Shown here piece after piece: positions 37,225-46,674 of a stretch of DNA of 64,000 nt. The stretch comes from Lodderomyces elongisporus (taxonomy: Eukaryota > Ascomycota > Pichiomycetes > Serinales > Debaryomycetaceae). The position numbers and the translations under genes are program-made. The notes beneath the pieces are model-generated. The model searched no databases, was not told the DNA's origin, and saw nothing but the letters and a program-made list of their open reading frames with translations. The DNA lies in contig NC_083673.1 in NCBI RefSeq assembly GCF_030384665.1, positions 2,861,501-2,925,500 on the forward strand. Direction: 5' to 3'. Position 1 is the stretch's first letter; each line of letters opens with the position of its first letter.

Positions 37225-40200
37225 GGACAACATCAGAGGACCTCATCTACCCATCTTCCAATTCTATACAACCATCTACTCAATTGCATATTCAATAATC
37301 CGCATTACAACAAGTCACCATTCAAGAATGTCGTTGAAGAATTGCGAACAAAGCATAACCAGTATACAATCATTGTACCGTCAGCATTTGTCTTGAACGA
37401 GTTCTATGACCCAGCAACCGAAGGTTCAAGCAACAGGGTGTTATTAAAGGAGTTATGCTACAACAATGAAGAGTTTATCAAATCCCACATAATCCAAACT
37501 GGGTCCCCTGTTTCGTCAACCATTACTCCTATATCAAAGGAACAGCTGGTGATATACAAAACCATGGATAATAAGCAAGTACTTTTAAAAAATAGAATGA
37601 TCTACACAGGAAAAGGATTTAGACGAAGTTTGAAGCTCAAGATTCTCGCAGTTTCGTACTTTAGATCATTCTGTGACTATTTTCCCAAGGGCAGCCAATT
37701 CATGCTCGTACACATTGAAAGCACACTATTTGGAGGACAACCATACATCAAGAGTTCTTTACCTCTAGCGCCAATACTAAATGTAAATGACTCTAGCACA
37801 GCCTCTAAATCAAATTCTTTAACACTTGAGAGCATAAATAACAAAATCAAAAACGAGTCCGTCACATTTGAAAAATTGCTACGAAATTTCCCATTGTTAG
37901 CAAGAGCAGTAGGAGATAAGTTTAATCGATTGTTTCACCATAATAATCACCAATTTTACGGCTTACGGTCGAATACACGCAAGAAACTAGAGCACATCAA
38001 GATTGAATTTCACAAAATACTTGATGAAGCATTCAAGATTATTCTGGACAGTGTTAAGGAAGAGAGACCCAATGGCGAAGCGACTTATAATCTCATCAAC
38101 CACATTATCAGTATCCACCCCAACTTGAATTTGGACAAATTAGTTCATGAATACGTTGAGCTCAATTTATATGATGTGCTTTGGTCGCAACTAATATATC
38201 AATATAATTACCCCAATGATGATAAAGCAGATTATGACCCAAGTGCAACAAAAGTGATGACGAGTGCAAAATACGAACAATTATCGTGTCTTTCGCTCAA
38301 TCAGCTCGATGTTCCGTTAAATAAGCCTTGGCAATTAAATGAATTACACCACCGAATATATCAAGCTGTACAAGAATTGAAAAAATTGTCTACCTCATCA
38401 ACAACTACCTCAACTCTGGCAGCTAAAATGCAAATCATATATAATACAATTAATATTTTGACCAACCCATCGCAACACGCGCCAATGGCGCCAGATTTAG
38501 TAATAGATGCCGATACATTAATGGCCTTGCTTATCATGACTATTGTACATGCTAAAGTCGATAACTTTGAAGCTCATCTTTTCTACATTGAGAGCTTCAG
38601 CGCAAGTGATGTAGTTTGTGACGGCCATTTTAGCTATATCATGAGCACTCTCGATGCTGTAATATGTCATTTGTCGGACAACGACAAGGGGCTTAACACG
38701 CTTATACAAAGTTCACAACAAAATTTGGAATTATGGAGTGCAATATTTGAACTGGATCTAGTTTCAATAACCAAAATTGTTGAATCTTTTAAGAACGCGG
38801 CACTGCTCCCTGAGCAACATTGTTTAAAGAGTCGCAATATAAGTGGTGAGGGAGCATTAACATTTGCCTTGAAAGCCAACAACTACGACGTCTACAAGCT
38901 ACTCTTGGATGGAAACCCAAATTGGTTTACCATCGATGACATTTTGTATGAAAAAAATGTTGTGACGAACCAAAACTTGCTCATGTGTGCACTTTTAGAG
39001 GAAACCAAAGAGCAAATTGTATTAGACTTGCTCGAAACAATCACTGAAAATGCCACCGTAAAGGAACAACAGGCATATTACAATATGCAAGATTTATCGG
39101 GACGAAGTATTGGACACTATTTATTCCACAACATGTCACTAATTTCAAAAATTGGCCACCTTATTGATTGGGAGTTGAGGGACAGAAATACACATACACC
39201 ATTGTTTAGTCTTTGCCGATGCTACGATCATCCAGAGTACATTGAATTAGTGCAAGCTGGATTCGAAGCAGTATACCTGCAGCTTGATAAAATGAGAAAT
39301 AATCATAATCAAAATATTTGTAGCAATGGGACAAAGATAGAAACTGATGCATGCAAAGATGCAAGAGACGGCATTCACATCAATAATGACAACAGCAGTA
39401 GAGGTATCGACTTTGAAAAACATATTGACAAGAATGGCAACACGTTATTGCATGTCATATTGAAAGGGATACCAGAAACAAGAATATTGAGCCGAGAGCT
39501 GAACCTGATTGATGTCAACATTTCAAACTATCGACATCTAACACCACTTATGTTGTACGTCAAATATGGAAGATTGGAAAACTTGGAGTCAATACTAGCG
39601 GATAATCGACTCGACTTTTTAGCTGAAGACCCATCTACACATTACAATATATTTGATTATCTTTCGTTCCTGGCTGGACGGTATGCCAAGGAAAACGTTG
39701 AAAAAATTGAAAAAAAATTAATTGAATTTTACTTTAGCCATTATTTTCCTTTTGAAGCGCATTACAAACTCGTTGCACTTAATGGTAAATATGATCCGAG
39801 TACAAGAGATTGGTATATTTACTATAGAGCAGAGGACCAAAAAGCGCTGAGACCGAAGTCCTTAAATTCATTGAAGCATATATTGTATTTAGAAAAACTT
39901 CAGCGTCCATTTACAACATTTATTGACAGTGATATATTTTGGAGAAATTATGCAACCAACATTTCAACCACACCAATGTTTCATAAGCTTCGTGTAAACT
40001 CATTGATCCATAGACTCAATATCTTATTTCAGAGTGTAGCTTGTCAAAATATCGGTGACTCCAGAGCCAACGATTTGTTCAACAGGTTTCTCACCAATGA
40101 TGAAGACGAACTGGTTCTCGAACTGAAAAAGAAGATTACCGATTTATTAGAATTGAAAAAACTGAAACTTGGAGAAGTGAAATTGAAAGTTGGCCAAGTA

Positions 40201-41004
40201 CAAGAGATTGAATATTTTCTTGATTATTGTTTAGATGAGATGAGAAGGGCCATTCAGATCTTTAGCAAGCTTTCCAAAGTTGCCATAATAGGCGAACAGA
40301 AACAAATTGATGTACAAAATGTTGAAAATAGTTTACTTTACCGTTTTGACGTTGAAAGATTTTTCCAGCCTTTTAAAACTTTAACGGAAAATGAAACACT
40401 TGTTAGGGTGTCTGGAAGTCTAGGAAATTTTGGAGATTATTTGGTATGGATTGAGCTTGCAGGAAAGGAATTATTGAAAAATATATTTAAAATATCAGCT
40501 GACATTCAAACCTGGAAAGACTTGTATCATGCAATTTATACAATCAATAGAGATTTGCGATCCATGGAATATCCAACAGGCTCACTTCCAACGGCATCAT
40601 CGAATGCAAAAGAAACAGATCCCAAGGCCTTACTGAGAGAGGGTGGTAATACACTTTCTAGGACACCTACCAATAGTTCAGATTATACTGCTTGCAATTT
40701 TGATGTTCCAAACACCGTGGTTGACGATAACGAGGGTATTTTTAACCTTCTTGCGTCAAGTAAAAGATCAAAGTACAAGAAACTTGTTGTTGCTAGAGCC
40801 GACCTCGTAAAGCAAATCATGAAACTAAACGTTGATATCAAGTGGCTGCATGAGATAATTGCTACCGAGCTTTCTCAATTTATAAAATTTAGAGGCCGCT
40901 TTTTAGAATTTTCAACCAAATTGTTTGTCAACGAGGAAATGAGATCGCTACGAAAACGTAAGCTTGAGCTTGAAAAGTTTTTGTATAAAGTCAAAAATAG
41001 CTGA
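37222..41004 (+). CDS. VRL1: VARP-like endosomal protein Vrl1 (VPS9 GEF domain, ankyrin repeats, PX-BAR-like C-terminus)
   Basis: Predicted subunit of the endosomal VINE complex, combining a Rab5-type GEF with membrane-binding modules. The 1260 residues start at MGQHQRTSS; the open frame begins at a GTG further upstream, which I reject. The N-terminus (LPILYNHLLNCIFNNPHYN and IIVPSAFVLNEFYDP) is typical of Vrl1. A VPS9 domain spans about 290-480, with DADTLMALLIMTIVHAKVDN near 428 and HLFYIESFS. Ankyrin-like repeats follow (GEGALTFALKANNYDVYKLLL near 542, GNTLLHVILKG near 740, LTPLMLYVKYGRLENLESIL near 772). About 800-930 looks like a PX domain (DWYIYYRAEDQKALRPKS), and about 960-1260 is helical and BAR-like. 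Vrl1 is mutated in the common laboratory S. cerevisiae strain; this copy is intact. Confidence 0.85.
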   Translation: MGQHQRTSSTHLPILYNHLLNCIFNNPHYNKSPFKNVVEELRTKHNQYTIIVPSAFVLNEFYDPATEGSSNRVLLKELCYNNEEFIKSHIIQTGSPVSSTITPISKEQLVIYKTMDNKQVLLKNRMIYTGKGFRRSLKLKILAVSYFRSFCDYFPKGSQFMLVHIESTLFGGQPYIKSSLPLAPILNVNDSSTASKSNSLTLESINNKIKNESVTFEKLLRNFPLLARAVGDKFNRLFHHNNHQFYGLRSNTRKKLEHIKIEFHKILDEAFKIILDSVKEERPNGEATYNLINHIISIHPNLNLDKLVHEYVELNLYDVLWSQLIYQYNYPNDDKADYDPSATKVMTSAKYEQLSCLSLNQLDVPLNKPWQLNELHHRIYQAVQELKKLSTSSTTTSTLAAKMQIIYNTINILTNPSQHAPMAPDLVIDADTLMALLIMTIVHAKVDNFEAHLFYIESFSASDVVCDGHFSYIMSTLDAVICHLSDNDKGLNTLIQSSQQNLELWSAIFELDLVSITKIVESFKNAALLPEQHCLKSRNISGEGALTFALKANNYDVYKLLLDGNPNWFTIDDILYEKNVVTNQNLLMCALLEETKEQIVLDLLETITENATVKEQQAYYNMQDLSGRSIGHYLFHNMSLISKIGHLIDWELRDRNTHTPLFSLCRCYDHPEYIELVQAGFEAVYLQLDKMRNNHNQNICSNGTKIETDACKDARDGIHINNDNSSRGIDFEKHIDKNGNTLLHVILKGIPETRILSRELNLIDVNISNYRHLTPLMLYVKYGRLENLESILADNRLDFLAEDPSTHYNIFDYLSFLAGRYAKENVEKIEKKLIEFYFSHYFPFEAHYKLVALNGKYDPSTRDWYIYYRAEDQKALRPKSLNSLKHILYLEKLQRPFTTFIDSDIFWRNYATNISTTPMFHKLRVNSLIHRLNILFQSVACQNIGDSRANDLFNRFLTNDEDELVLELKKKITDLLELKKLKLGEVKLKVGQVQEIEYFLDYCLDEMRRAIQIFSKLSKVAIIGEQKQIDVQNVENSLLYRFDVERFFQPFKTLTENETLVRVSGSLGNFGDYLVWIELAGKELLKNIFKISADIQTWKDLYHAIYTINRDLRSMEYPTGSLPTASSNAKETDPKALLREGGNTLSRTPTNSSDYTACNFDVPNTVVDDNEGIFNLLASSKRSKYKKLVVARADLVKQIMKLNVDIKWLHEIIATELSQFIKFRGRFLEFSTKLFVNEEMRSLRKRKLELEKFLYKVKNS

Positions 41005-41850
41005 ACTAGAAATGATTGGGGTAAGGGAAAAAAATTTTTTTTTTTTTGAAAAATGAACCTTATGAATTCACTTGTCCTCCTTGTTTAAAGATTGATGACT
41101 TTATTAGCAAAGCTAAAGCAATTCTTGTTTATAGTTTGAAAAACTGTGTCTCTCATTTTCATACTTTCTCCTTTCCATTCTTCTCTTTCCTATTCTTTTC
41201 TTTTCTTGTTTTGCTTTGTTTTGGTTTATTTTTGTATTTTTCTTTTATACACTTGTATTCACTTGTTCTCTATTATTACTCTTGACTAATCCTCCGCACT
41301 CAATTCCTTCACAAAAGCCTCAAGTTCTTGAGAACCTTCTAGAATGCGAGCAGTAAAAAAAAAAACAGAGTGGGGGAAGGAGGGGGTGCTTAATGGAGAG
41401 AAAGAGGAAGTGGCATAAGGCGCTTTGAGAAATTTGAGAAATTTGAGATTAGAAGAGAAGAAAAAATTAAAATTGTTTTCAATTGAAAGAGAATAGCCAA
41501 CCCGTCCGCCTTACCCCTCCCCCCCACCTTACTCCGACTCCATTTTCAATTGAATAATTACAATAGCTGAAAGAGCACAGAGTTTGTCACGTGGCCAAAA
41601 AAAATAGAGAAAAAAAAATTAATAATTTAAATTAAAGCGCTAACAACCTTTCTCCATCACACACAAGAATTAACATTCGGATCGATTTTTGCCCCTTCCC
41701 CTTCCCCTTCTCCTCCACAATCACCACCACCACCACTACTACCACTACCACTACTTTCATATACACTCTTATTCTTCTTCCTCATTTATTTCCTTTCCTT
41801 TATCCCTCATCTTTTTGATAACTACAGCATTTTGTTTATAACTATAAACC
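41005..41850. other. Intergenic region, SGT2 promoter
   Basis: About 850 bases with a TTTTC/TTTCT tract near 41160-41230, a perfect heat-shock element at 41332-41344, a CACGTG at 41588-41593, and CCCCTT and CCACCA/CTACCA repeats near 41695-41755. A 79-codon frame at 41046-41285 is low complexity. No gene seen. Confidence 0.55.
41332..41344 (+). promoter_or_regulatory. Heat-shock element upstream of SGT2
   Basis: GAA-cc-TTC-ta-GAA, three perfect alternating Hsf1 units, about 507 bases before the SGT2 ATG and 330 bases after the VRL1 stop. SGT2 is a co-chaperone gene, so heat induction is plausible. Confidence 0.5.
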
Positions 41851-42927
41851 ATGTCTTCAGTGTCAAATAAGGATATCGCTTTGTCGATCATTGACTTTTT
41901 AAAGCAATCTGTTACTGATAAATCAATTGCAGAAGACTACGTGGAGTCGATGGATGTTGCCATTGATTGTATTGCTGATGCATTTGAAGTCGATAAGGAT
42001 AGTACTGATAATAGCAAATTTGGTGGAAAATCGTTGAAGGAACTTTTGAGCGGAGCTGTCTCAAGTTCGGCTACTACCCAAGGTACATCTCAAAAGACAG
42101 ACCTGTCCAATTCTGTGAAACCTTCAGAAATCATTGTGGATGAAGAAACCAAAGCCAAGGCTGATGCATTGAAAGCAGAAGGAAACAAGTTCATGGCAAC
42201 CAAAGATTACGCTGCTGCTATTGAGAAGTATACAGAAGCTATTGGCTTAGATCCAACCAATGTTGTCTACCTTTCAAACAGAGCTGCTGCTTTTTCATCA
42301 GCACAAAAACACCAGCAAGCTGTTGAAGACGCCAAAAAGGCCATTGAATTGAATCCAAACTTTTCCAAGTCTTATTCAAGATTGGGTTTGGCCGAGTATG
42401 CACTTGGTAATCCTAAAGCAGCAATGGAAGCTTACGAAAAGGGTTTAGCTGTTGAAGGTGACAACAAGAGCGATGCCATGAGAAAAGGTTACGAAACCGC
42501 AAAGAAAAGGGTCGAACAAGATTTGGAAAATTCTATTTCAACTAGCGACAGAAGTGCAGGAGACAACGGAAATGCAGGATCAAATGCCGGTGCTGGTGCT
42601 GGTGCTGGTGCTGGTGCTGGTGCTGGTGGTTTACCAGACTTTAGCTCCATGTTTGGCGGTGCTGGTGGTGCTGGCGGTATGCCATCTTTAGCGGATATGA
42701 TGAACAATCCGCAATTGATGCAAGCGGCTCAGCTGATGTTGTCCAACCCAGAAGCTATGCAAAATATCCTTAATAACCCTTCAATTCGTCAAATGGCTCA
42801 ATCCATGGGCTTAGGTGGCCCGGACGGACCTGATTTGTCGAACTTGATGAACAATCCAATGCTCAACCAGTTTATGGGTGGAGGAGCAAGAGGTAATGGC
42901 AATGGTGATGGCAGTAACGAGTCATGA
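41851..42927 (+). CDS. SGT2: Small glutamine-rich TPR co-chaperone Sgt2
   Basis: Cytosolic co-chaperone of the GET pathway that receives tail-anchored proteins and passes them to Get4/5-Get3, binding Hsp70/90 through its TPRs. The 358 residues show an N-terminal dimerisation domain (IALSIIDFLKQSV and SIAEDYVESMDVAIDCI, about 9-75), a Ser/Thr linker, and three TPRs at about 97-225 (ALKAEGNKFMATKDYAAAIE, YLSNRAAAFSSAQKHQQAVE, SYSRLGLAEYALGNPKAAME). The carboxylate-clamp Asn/Lys pattern is present. A GAGA/Gly-rich repeat (about 245-275) leads into the Met/Asn-rich client-binding domain (NNPQLMQAAQLM, NNPSIRQMAQSMG). Length is typical. The start is an ATG. Confidence 0.95.
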   Translation: MSSVSNKDIALSIIDFLKQSVTDKSIAEDYVESMDVAIDCIADAFEVDKDSTDNSKFGGKSLKELLSGAVSSSATTQGTSQKTDLSNSVKPSEIIVDEETKAKADALKAEGNKFMATKDYAAAIEKYTEAIGLDPTNVVYLSNRAAAFSSAQKHQQAVEDAKKAIELNPNFSKSYSRLGLAEYALGNPKAAMEAYEKGLAVEGDNKSDAMRKGYETAKKRVEQDLENSISTSDRSAGDNGNAGSNAGAGAGAGAGAGAGGLPDFSSMFGGAGGAGGMPSLADMMNNPQLMQAAQLMLSNPEAMQNILNNPSIRQMAQSMGLGGPDGPDLSNLMNNPMLNQFMGGGARGNGNGDGSNES

Positions 42928-43225
42928 GTTATGAGTCACTAGCTATGAGTCATGAGTATTAATTCAATCTATAACCATCATTATTTTAATTATTGTTCTC
43001 CCTCTTTGTTTTTTTTTTTTTTTGAAATTAGATTTTTTCTTATAAACTTGTATATGTATATAAATTCAAATCCATCTATTCAAATAAATCTACATAATCT
43101 CACAGATGCGCGCGCGCGCAAAGTTAGTGCAAAAGAAGAAGAAGAAATAGAAGAATAACGAACCAGAGAATTTTATATAAACACTGTAATTTTTGGTGTC
43201 GCAAGGTAAGCTTTTTCTTGTTCAC
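42928..43225. other. Intergenic region with alternating GC tract
   Basis: Holds imperfect CATGAGT/TATGAGT repeats immediately after the SGT2 stop (about 42924-42958), a poly-T run and an alternating purine-pyrimidine GCGCGCGCGC tract near 43108-43119. Confidence 0.6.
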
Positions 43226-44254
43226 ATGTCATCTACAATACATATACTGAGACAATGGGCTCGTTGTTTCTCAACGAAAAGGCTCTTATTCTATAGTAAT
43301 TGTTTACGACATCGAAAACAATTCACACCAAACTTTGACATCAGCAAGATACCAGACTTGCCTACTCAGAAACATGTTAAGTTGTCTTTTAAACAGCTAC
43401 GCCCACACCGCACTGAAATTGATCCCAATGCAACTCCTGTTTTATTTTTACATGGCCTCTTTGGTTCTAAATTGAGCTTTAACAAAGCAGGCCGTCATGT
43501 GAGTGAACTTTCTAAACGACCGGTTTTTGCAGTCGATTTGAGAAATCATGGGGATTCTCCTCACGCATTACCGCACACATATATCCAAATGGCTCATGAC
43601 GTCTCGCAATTTATTGAGGAAAGAAATTGGGAAGAATGTGTTTTGGTTGGCCATTCAATGGGTGCCAAGGTTTCAATGTTGGTAAGTTTACTTAAACCAA
43701 ATGTTATTTCTAAATTGATTGTCGTTGATAACACTCCACACTCAATGGTTTTGGGAGACGAATATGCCAATGGCTTGTTGGGAATGTGTGAGGTAGAGAC
43801 AAGGGCAAGCGAGTTTCGGAAAGAAAACGACAAAGACCAAATGGTTGTGAATTTCAAAGAGGTTAGAGATTTTCTATCCAACTATGAAGCAAATGATCTG
43901 ATGCGCTCTCTACTTGTGAGCAACCTTGTGCACAAGTCTAAAGACTTTGAAGTATTAAAAGCCACGGGGCAACTCAGGGAGATGTTTAAAGTTCCCGTGA
44001 TGAACTTCTGGAAACACAATGTTATCGAAGCCATGGGTTCATGGCCAGATGACTTTCAATTTGTCAAAAAGTATGATAAACCTGTGCTTGTAATGTATGG
44101 GAATAGATCTGAATTTGTCAAGCCAGAGTATTTCCCTTTATTTGAAAATTACTTTGACCAACTTCAGTTTGAAGAATTTGATTCAGGGCATTGGATTCTG
44201 CAAGAGCAGCCTACTAAATTCGTGAAGTCTGTTTTGGATTTTATCTCTGAGTAG
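43226..44254 (+). CDS. EAT1/IMO32: Alpha/beta hydrolase of the Eat1/Imo32 family (mitochondrial)
   Basis: Predicted mitochondrial serine hydrolase; Eat1 relatives make ethyl acetate from ethanol and acetyl-CoA and also have esterase/thioesterase activity. 342 residues from the ATG at 43226 (MSSTIHILRQWARCFSTKR, a basic presequence). An upstream TTG frame adds 11 codons and is rejected. The fold landmarks are HGLFGS near 76-81 (oxyanion hole), the nucleophile elbow GHSMGAK with Ser144, Asp168 in VVDNTPH, and His322 in SGHWILQEQP. The 24-residue Ser-Asp spacing matches the Eat1 triad as I recall it. Eat1 and Imo32 cannot be separated with certainty from this sequence alone. Confidence 0.85.
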   Translation: MSSTIHILRQWARCFSTKRLLFYSNCLRHRKQFTPNFDISKIPDLPTQKHVKLSFKQLRPHRTEIDPNATPVLFLHGLFGSKLSFNKAGRHVSELSKRPVFAVDLRNHGDSPHALPHTYIQMAHDVSQFIEERNWEECVLVGHSMGAKVSMLVSLLKPNVISKLIVVDNTPHSMVLGDEYANGLLGMCEVETRASEFRKENDKDQMVVNFKEVRDFLSNYEANDLMRSLLVSNLVHKSKDFEVLKATGQLREMFKVPVMNFWKHNVIEAMGSWPDDFQFVKKYDKPVLVMYGNRSEFVKPEYFPLFENYFDQLQFEEFDSGHWILQEQPTKFVKSVLDFISE

Positions 44255-44790
44255 CTGTAGCAATAGCAATAGTATCAGAAGCAGTCGAAGAGGAAGAAGA
44301 AGAAGAAGAAGAAGAAGAAGAAGAAGAAGAAGAAGAAGAAGAAGAAGAAGATGATGATGATGAACCTGCTGCAGAAGCAGTATAAGAATCTTGTTGCACT
44401 ACCATGATGGTTCGACAAAAGAGATAACAACACAATTTGTAATAGAAACTTTCATTATGATAGACTTGCATTTAGACATAAGTGTTTATAATAAACATAG
44501 AGATAAAGATGGGTTGTTGACCAAAACGACAATGGTAAAAATGTGGCTGACATGATCACGAAATTGGCTTTTGGCCCTTCTCTTTCTTTCTTTCTTTCTT
44601 TCTCCCTTTTTCTCTCCACGCTTTCTCAGCAGCCCCACGCGACAAAAAAATTGTATGTACCAAAACATTCACTACAAAACGCGAATATAAAGCTTCAAGT
44701 CGCAACAACTATTAGCAACTCCTAAAAGCATCAACTATAGTTAATATCGCTCACGTATTCATATACATTGCTACAAGTACTTTAATAAAT
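44255..44790. other. Intergenic region with GAA microsatellite
   Basis: A GAA/ATG tract follows the hydrolase stop within about 40 bases. TTTC repeats occur near 44583-44605. A Ser-rich minus-strand frame (44241-44471) is only the complement of the GAA repeat. Confidence 0.6.
44286..44361. repeat. GAA trinucleotide run followed by ATG repeats
   Basis: About 19 uninterrupted GAA units (about 44293-44350) then four ATG units, in the 3' untranslated region of the Eat1/Imo32 gene. Long pure purine tracts can form triplex DNA. Confidence 0.92.
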
Positions 44791-45240
44791 ATGTCAGATC
44801 ACGCTGGGTCAAGTGCCGAGGAGTTATCGTTGCCAAGAGCAACTGTGCAAAAAATCATTGCTGAAATACTTCCCAAGGATATTGCCATCACCAAAGAAGC
44901 ACGTGAAGCAATCACTGAGTGCAGCATTGAATTCATAATGATGCTATCATCACAACTGAACGAAATAGCAGAAAAGGAAGCTAAAAAGACAATAGCGTCA
45001 GACCATGTGGTGAAAGCCTTGGAGGAATTGGATTTCCACAACTACCTTGAGATTATCAACAAAATACTAAGTGAACAAAAGGAATTGTTAAAAGGCAAAG
45101 AGAAAAGAAACAATAAGTTCCAAAACTCAGGATTGAGTGAAGAGGAGTTATTGAGACAGCAGGAAGAATTATTCAAAAAATCACGGGACCGTCTACAAAG
45201 CCAATCAGGCTCGCCGACACACGAAGTCAAACAAGAGTAA
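44791..45240 (+). CDS. NCB2: NC2-beta (Dr1) subunit of negative cofactor 2
   Basis: Histone-fold transcription regulator that, with NC2-alpha (Bur6), clamps TBP on DNA and blocks TFIIA/TFIIB. The 149 residues carry the H2B-like fold from LPRATVQKIIAEILP (about 14-28) through ECSIEFIMMLSSQ and KKTIASDHVVKALEELDF (about 69-86), followed by the conserved SGLSEEELLRQQEELF segment (about 111-126). A CTG codon at residue 56 (44956-44958) lies where human and budding-yeast homologues have Ala as I recall them; reading it as Ser is more natural than Leu. The gene is continuous, without the short N-terminal intron found in S. cerevisiae. Confidence 0.95.
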   Translation: MSDHAGSSAEELSLPRATVQKIIAEILPKDIAITKEAREAITECSIEFIMMLSSQLNEIAEKEAKKTIASDHVVKALEELDFHNYLEIINKILSEQKELLKGKEKRNNKFQNSGLSEEELLRQQEELFKKSRDRLQSQSGSPTHEVKQE

Positions 45241-45517
45241 ATAAGTTGTAATAATATGTGGTTATTAGGTATTAATTTCAGTCACTCTAAATATGTAATT
45301 GGTAACATAACTAAACAAAAATTCAGTTCGAATATCAACTTAATAACGAATGAGTTATAAAACATGAACCTCCTTGAATCTCTCGTATCTAATACCACTC
45401 AAAAAGTCAAAGTTGAAAAAAAAACAAAGAAAAGGGTCAACAAAAAAATGATCTTTATTTGTTTTTCCAAATCCATAAAACCAACGAGAAAGAGCATCGA
45501 AAGCAAAATGGTGCAGT
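45241..45517. other. Convergent intergenic region
   Basis: About 280 bases between the NCB2 and YOS1 stops, AT-rich. No gene seen. Confidence 0.5.
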
Positions 45518-45811
45518 CTAACCTAATAACAATTCATATAAGATCATGACAATATTTACGGCAATTAGCGGTATGCGCATTAGTGTTCTCACGGCACTGA
45601 TTAAGTTTATTAGCTTTGTCTTTATTGAGCCTTCGCTTGAATCTAACCCTGAACTAAATTGATTAAACTGATTTTGCATATTCACATTGCCGTTCGAAGA
45701 TCCCGTTGTTGACCCCCATCCTATTCTGTTTAGAAACCTATCTTCACTAAGCACAGCAATTCCATTGATTGTGAGTATCACAACGTATAATAGTTTTCCC
45801 AATCCAAACAT
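45518..45811 (-). CDS. YOS1: ER-to-Golgi transport protein Yos1
   Basis: Small membrane protein, partner of Yip1 and Yif1 in COPII vesicles. The 97 residues match Yos1 throughout: FGLGKLLYVVILTINGIAVL (first membrane segment), SEDRFLNRIGWG, a polar middle, then SAVRTLMRIPLIAVN and IVMILYELLLG (second segment and C-terminus). The polar loop is about 12 residues longer than in S. cerevisiae. The start (MFGLG) aligns two residues after the S. cerevisiae start. I see no introns here, unlike the S. cerevisiae gene. Confidence 0.93.
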   Translation of the reverse strand: MFGLGKLLYVVILTINGIAVLSEDRFLNRIGWGSTTGSSNGNVNMQNQFNQFSSGLDSSEGSIKTKLINLISAVRTLMRIPLIAVNIVMILYELLLG

Positions 45812-46674
45812 TGTTGTTGTGTTTTTGAATTACCGGTTTACAAGTGCGATAAATAGTGCCAAAACGCCAAGTTGTTTGTAGAAAATTGTGTAATAAGAGT
45901 GTTGCCCTTCTTCGGTCCAAAGGTGGTTCGTTAGTAACTATGAGAGAAGTCGTGGTAGTTGGTAGTTGTGGTGGTAGTAGTTGTAGTTGTAGTTGTGGTG
46001 GTAGTAGTGGTGATAGTTGCGCGTAAACTTTGGTTTCTGAAATCCTCAAATGGAATTGAGAAATCGGTGAACTTAAACTTAACACCAATATAGAAATATC
46101 TACACCAATCTAAAATAAGTTAACAGAATCGAAAAAAAAAATTGGAATACAGGATAAGAGAGGTTCACATATAAAAGCAAAAGAGGAAAAACCATTAGAG
46201 AAACAAGTATAGAATAGATAGAATATGAATGGCTATTCTTCTTTGAAGAAAAAGAATTTTTTTTTCATCAATATCTCTTGCAAAGTAGTATGTAGGCTTC
46301 TTTTCTTTTATATATATATATATTTTTTTTTTGCTTTAAATAATGCCGTCGTTGTTTATTGATTATTCATTCAAGTATGCATTACATATTCTTTTGTAAC
46401 AACAACGAGGTCAAATAGATAATCAAAACAGGATAGATGATTAAAGAGTTCAGTTTTCTTTGACACTAGCCTCTGAACGAAACGGTTATCTTCATTGCGC
46501 AGCAGCTTTGGAGCTTTCGCACAAGTGGGATAAATATGAATACAGTATTGTCCAAAAACAACACACAAAATCAAGTACAGTTCCTGTTCTGGATAAATAA
46601 ACAATTCGGAGCTCACATGTTTTGAACTAATATCTTTTACTTCAATCAACTACAGAGCATCTTCTAATAACACT
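45812..46674. other. Divergent intergenic region YOS1/BUB2
   Basis: About 860 bases with a GGTAGTT/GTAGTTGT repeat (about 45951-46017), a TA run near 46308-46322 and an unexplained 92-codon minus-strand frame without ATG at 46371-46649 (see findings). Confidence 0.5.

Noticed and set aside
44241..44471. Poly-Ser minus-strand frame
   Set aside because: It is the complement of a GAA repeat in the 3' region of the Eat1/Imo32 gene and overlaps its stop codon.
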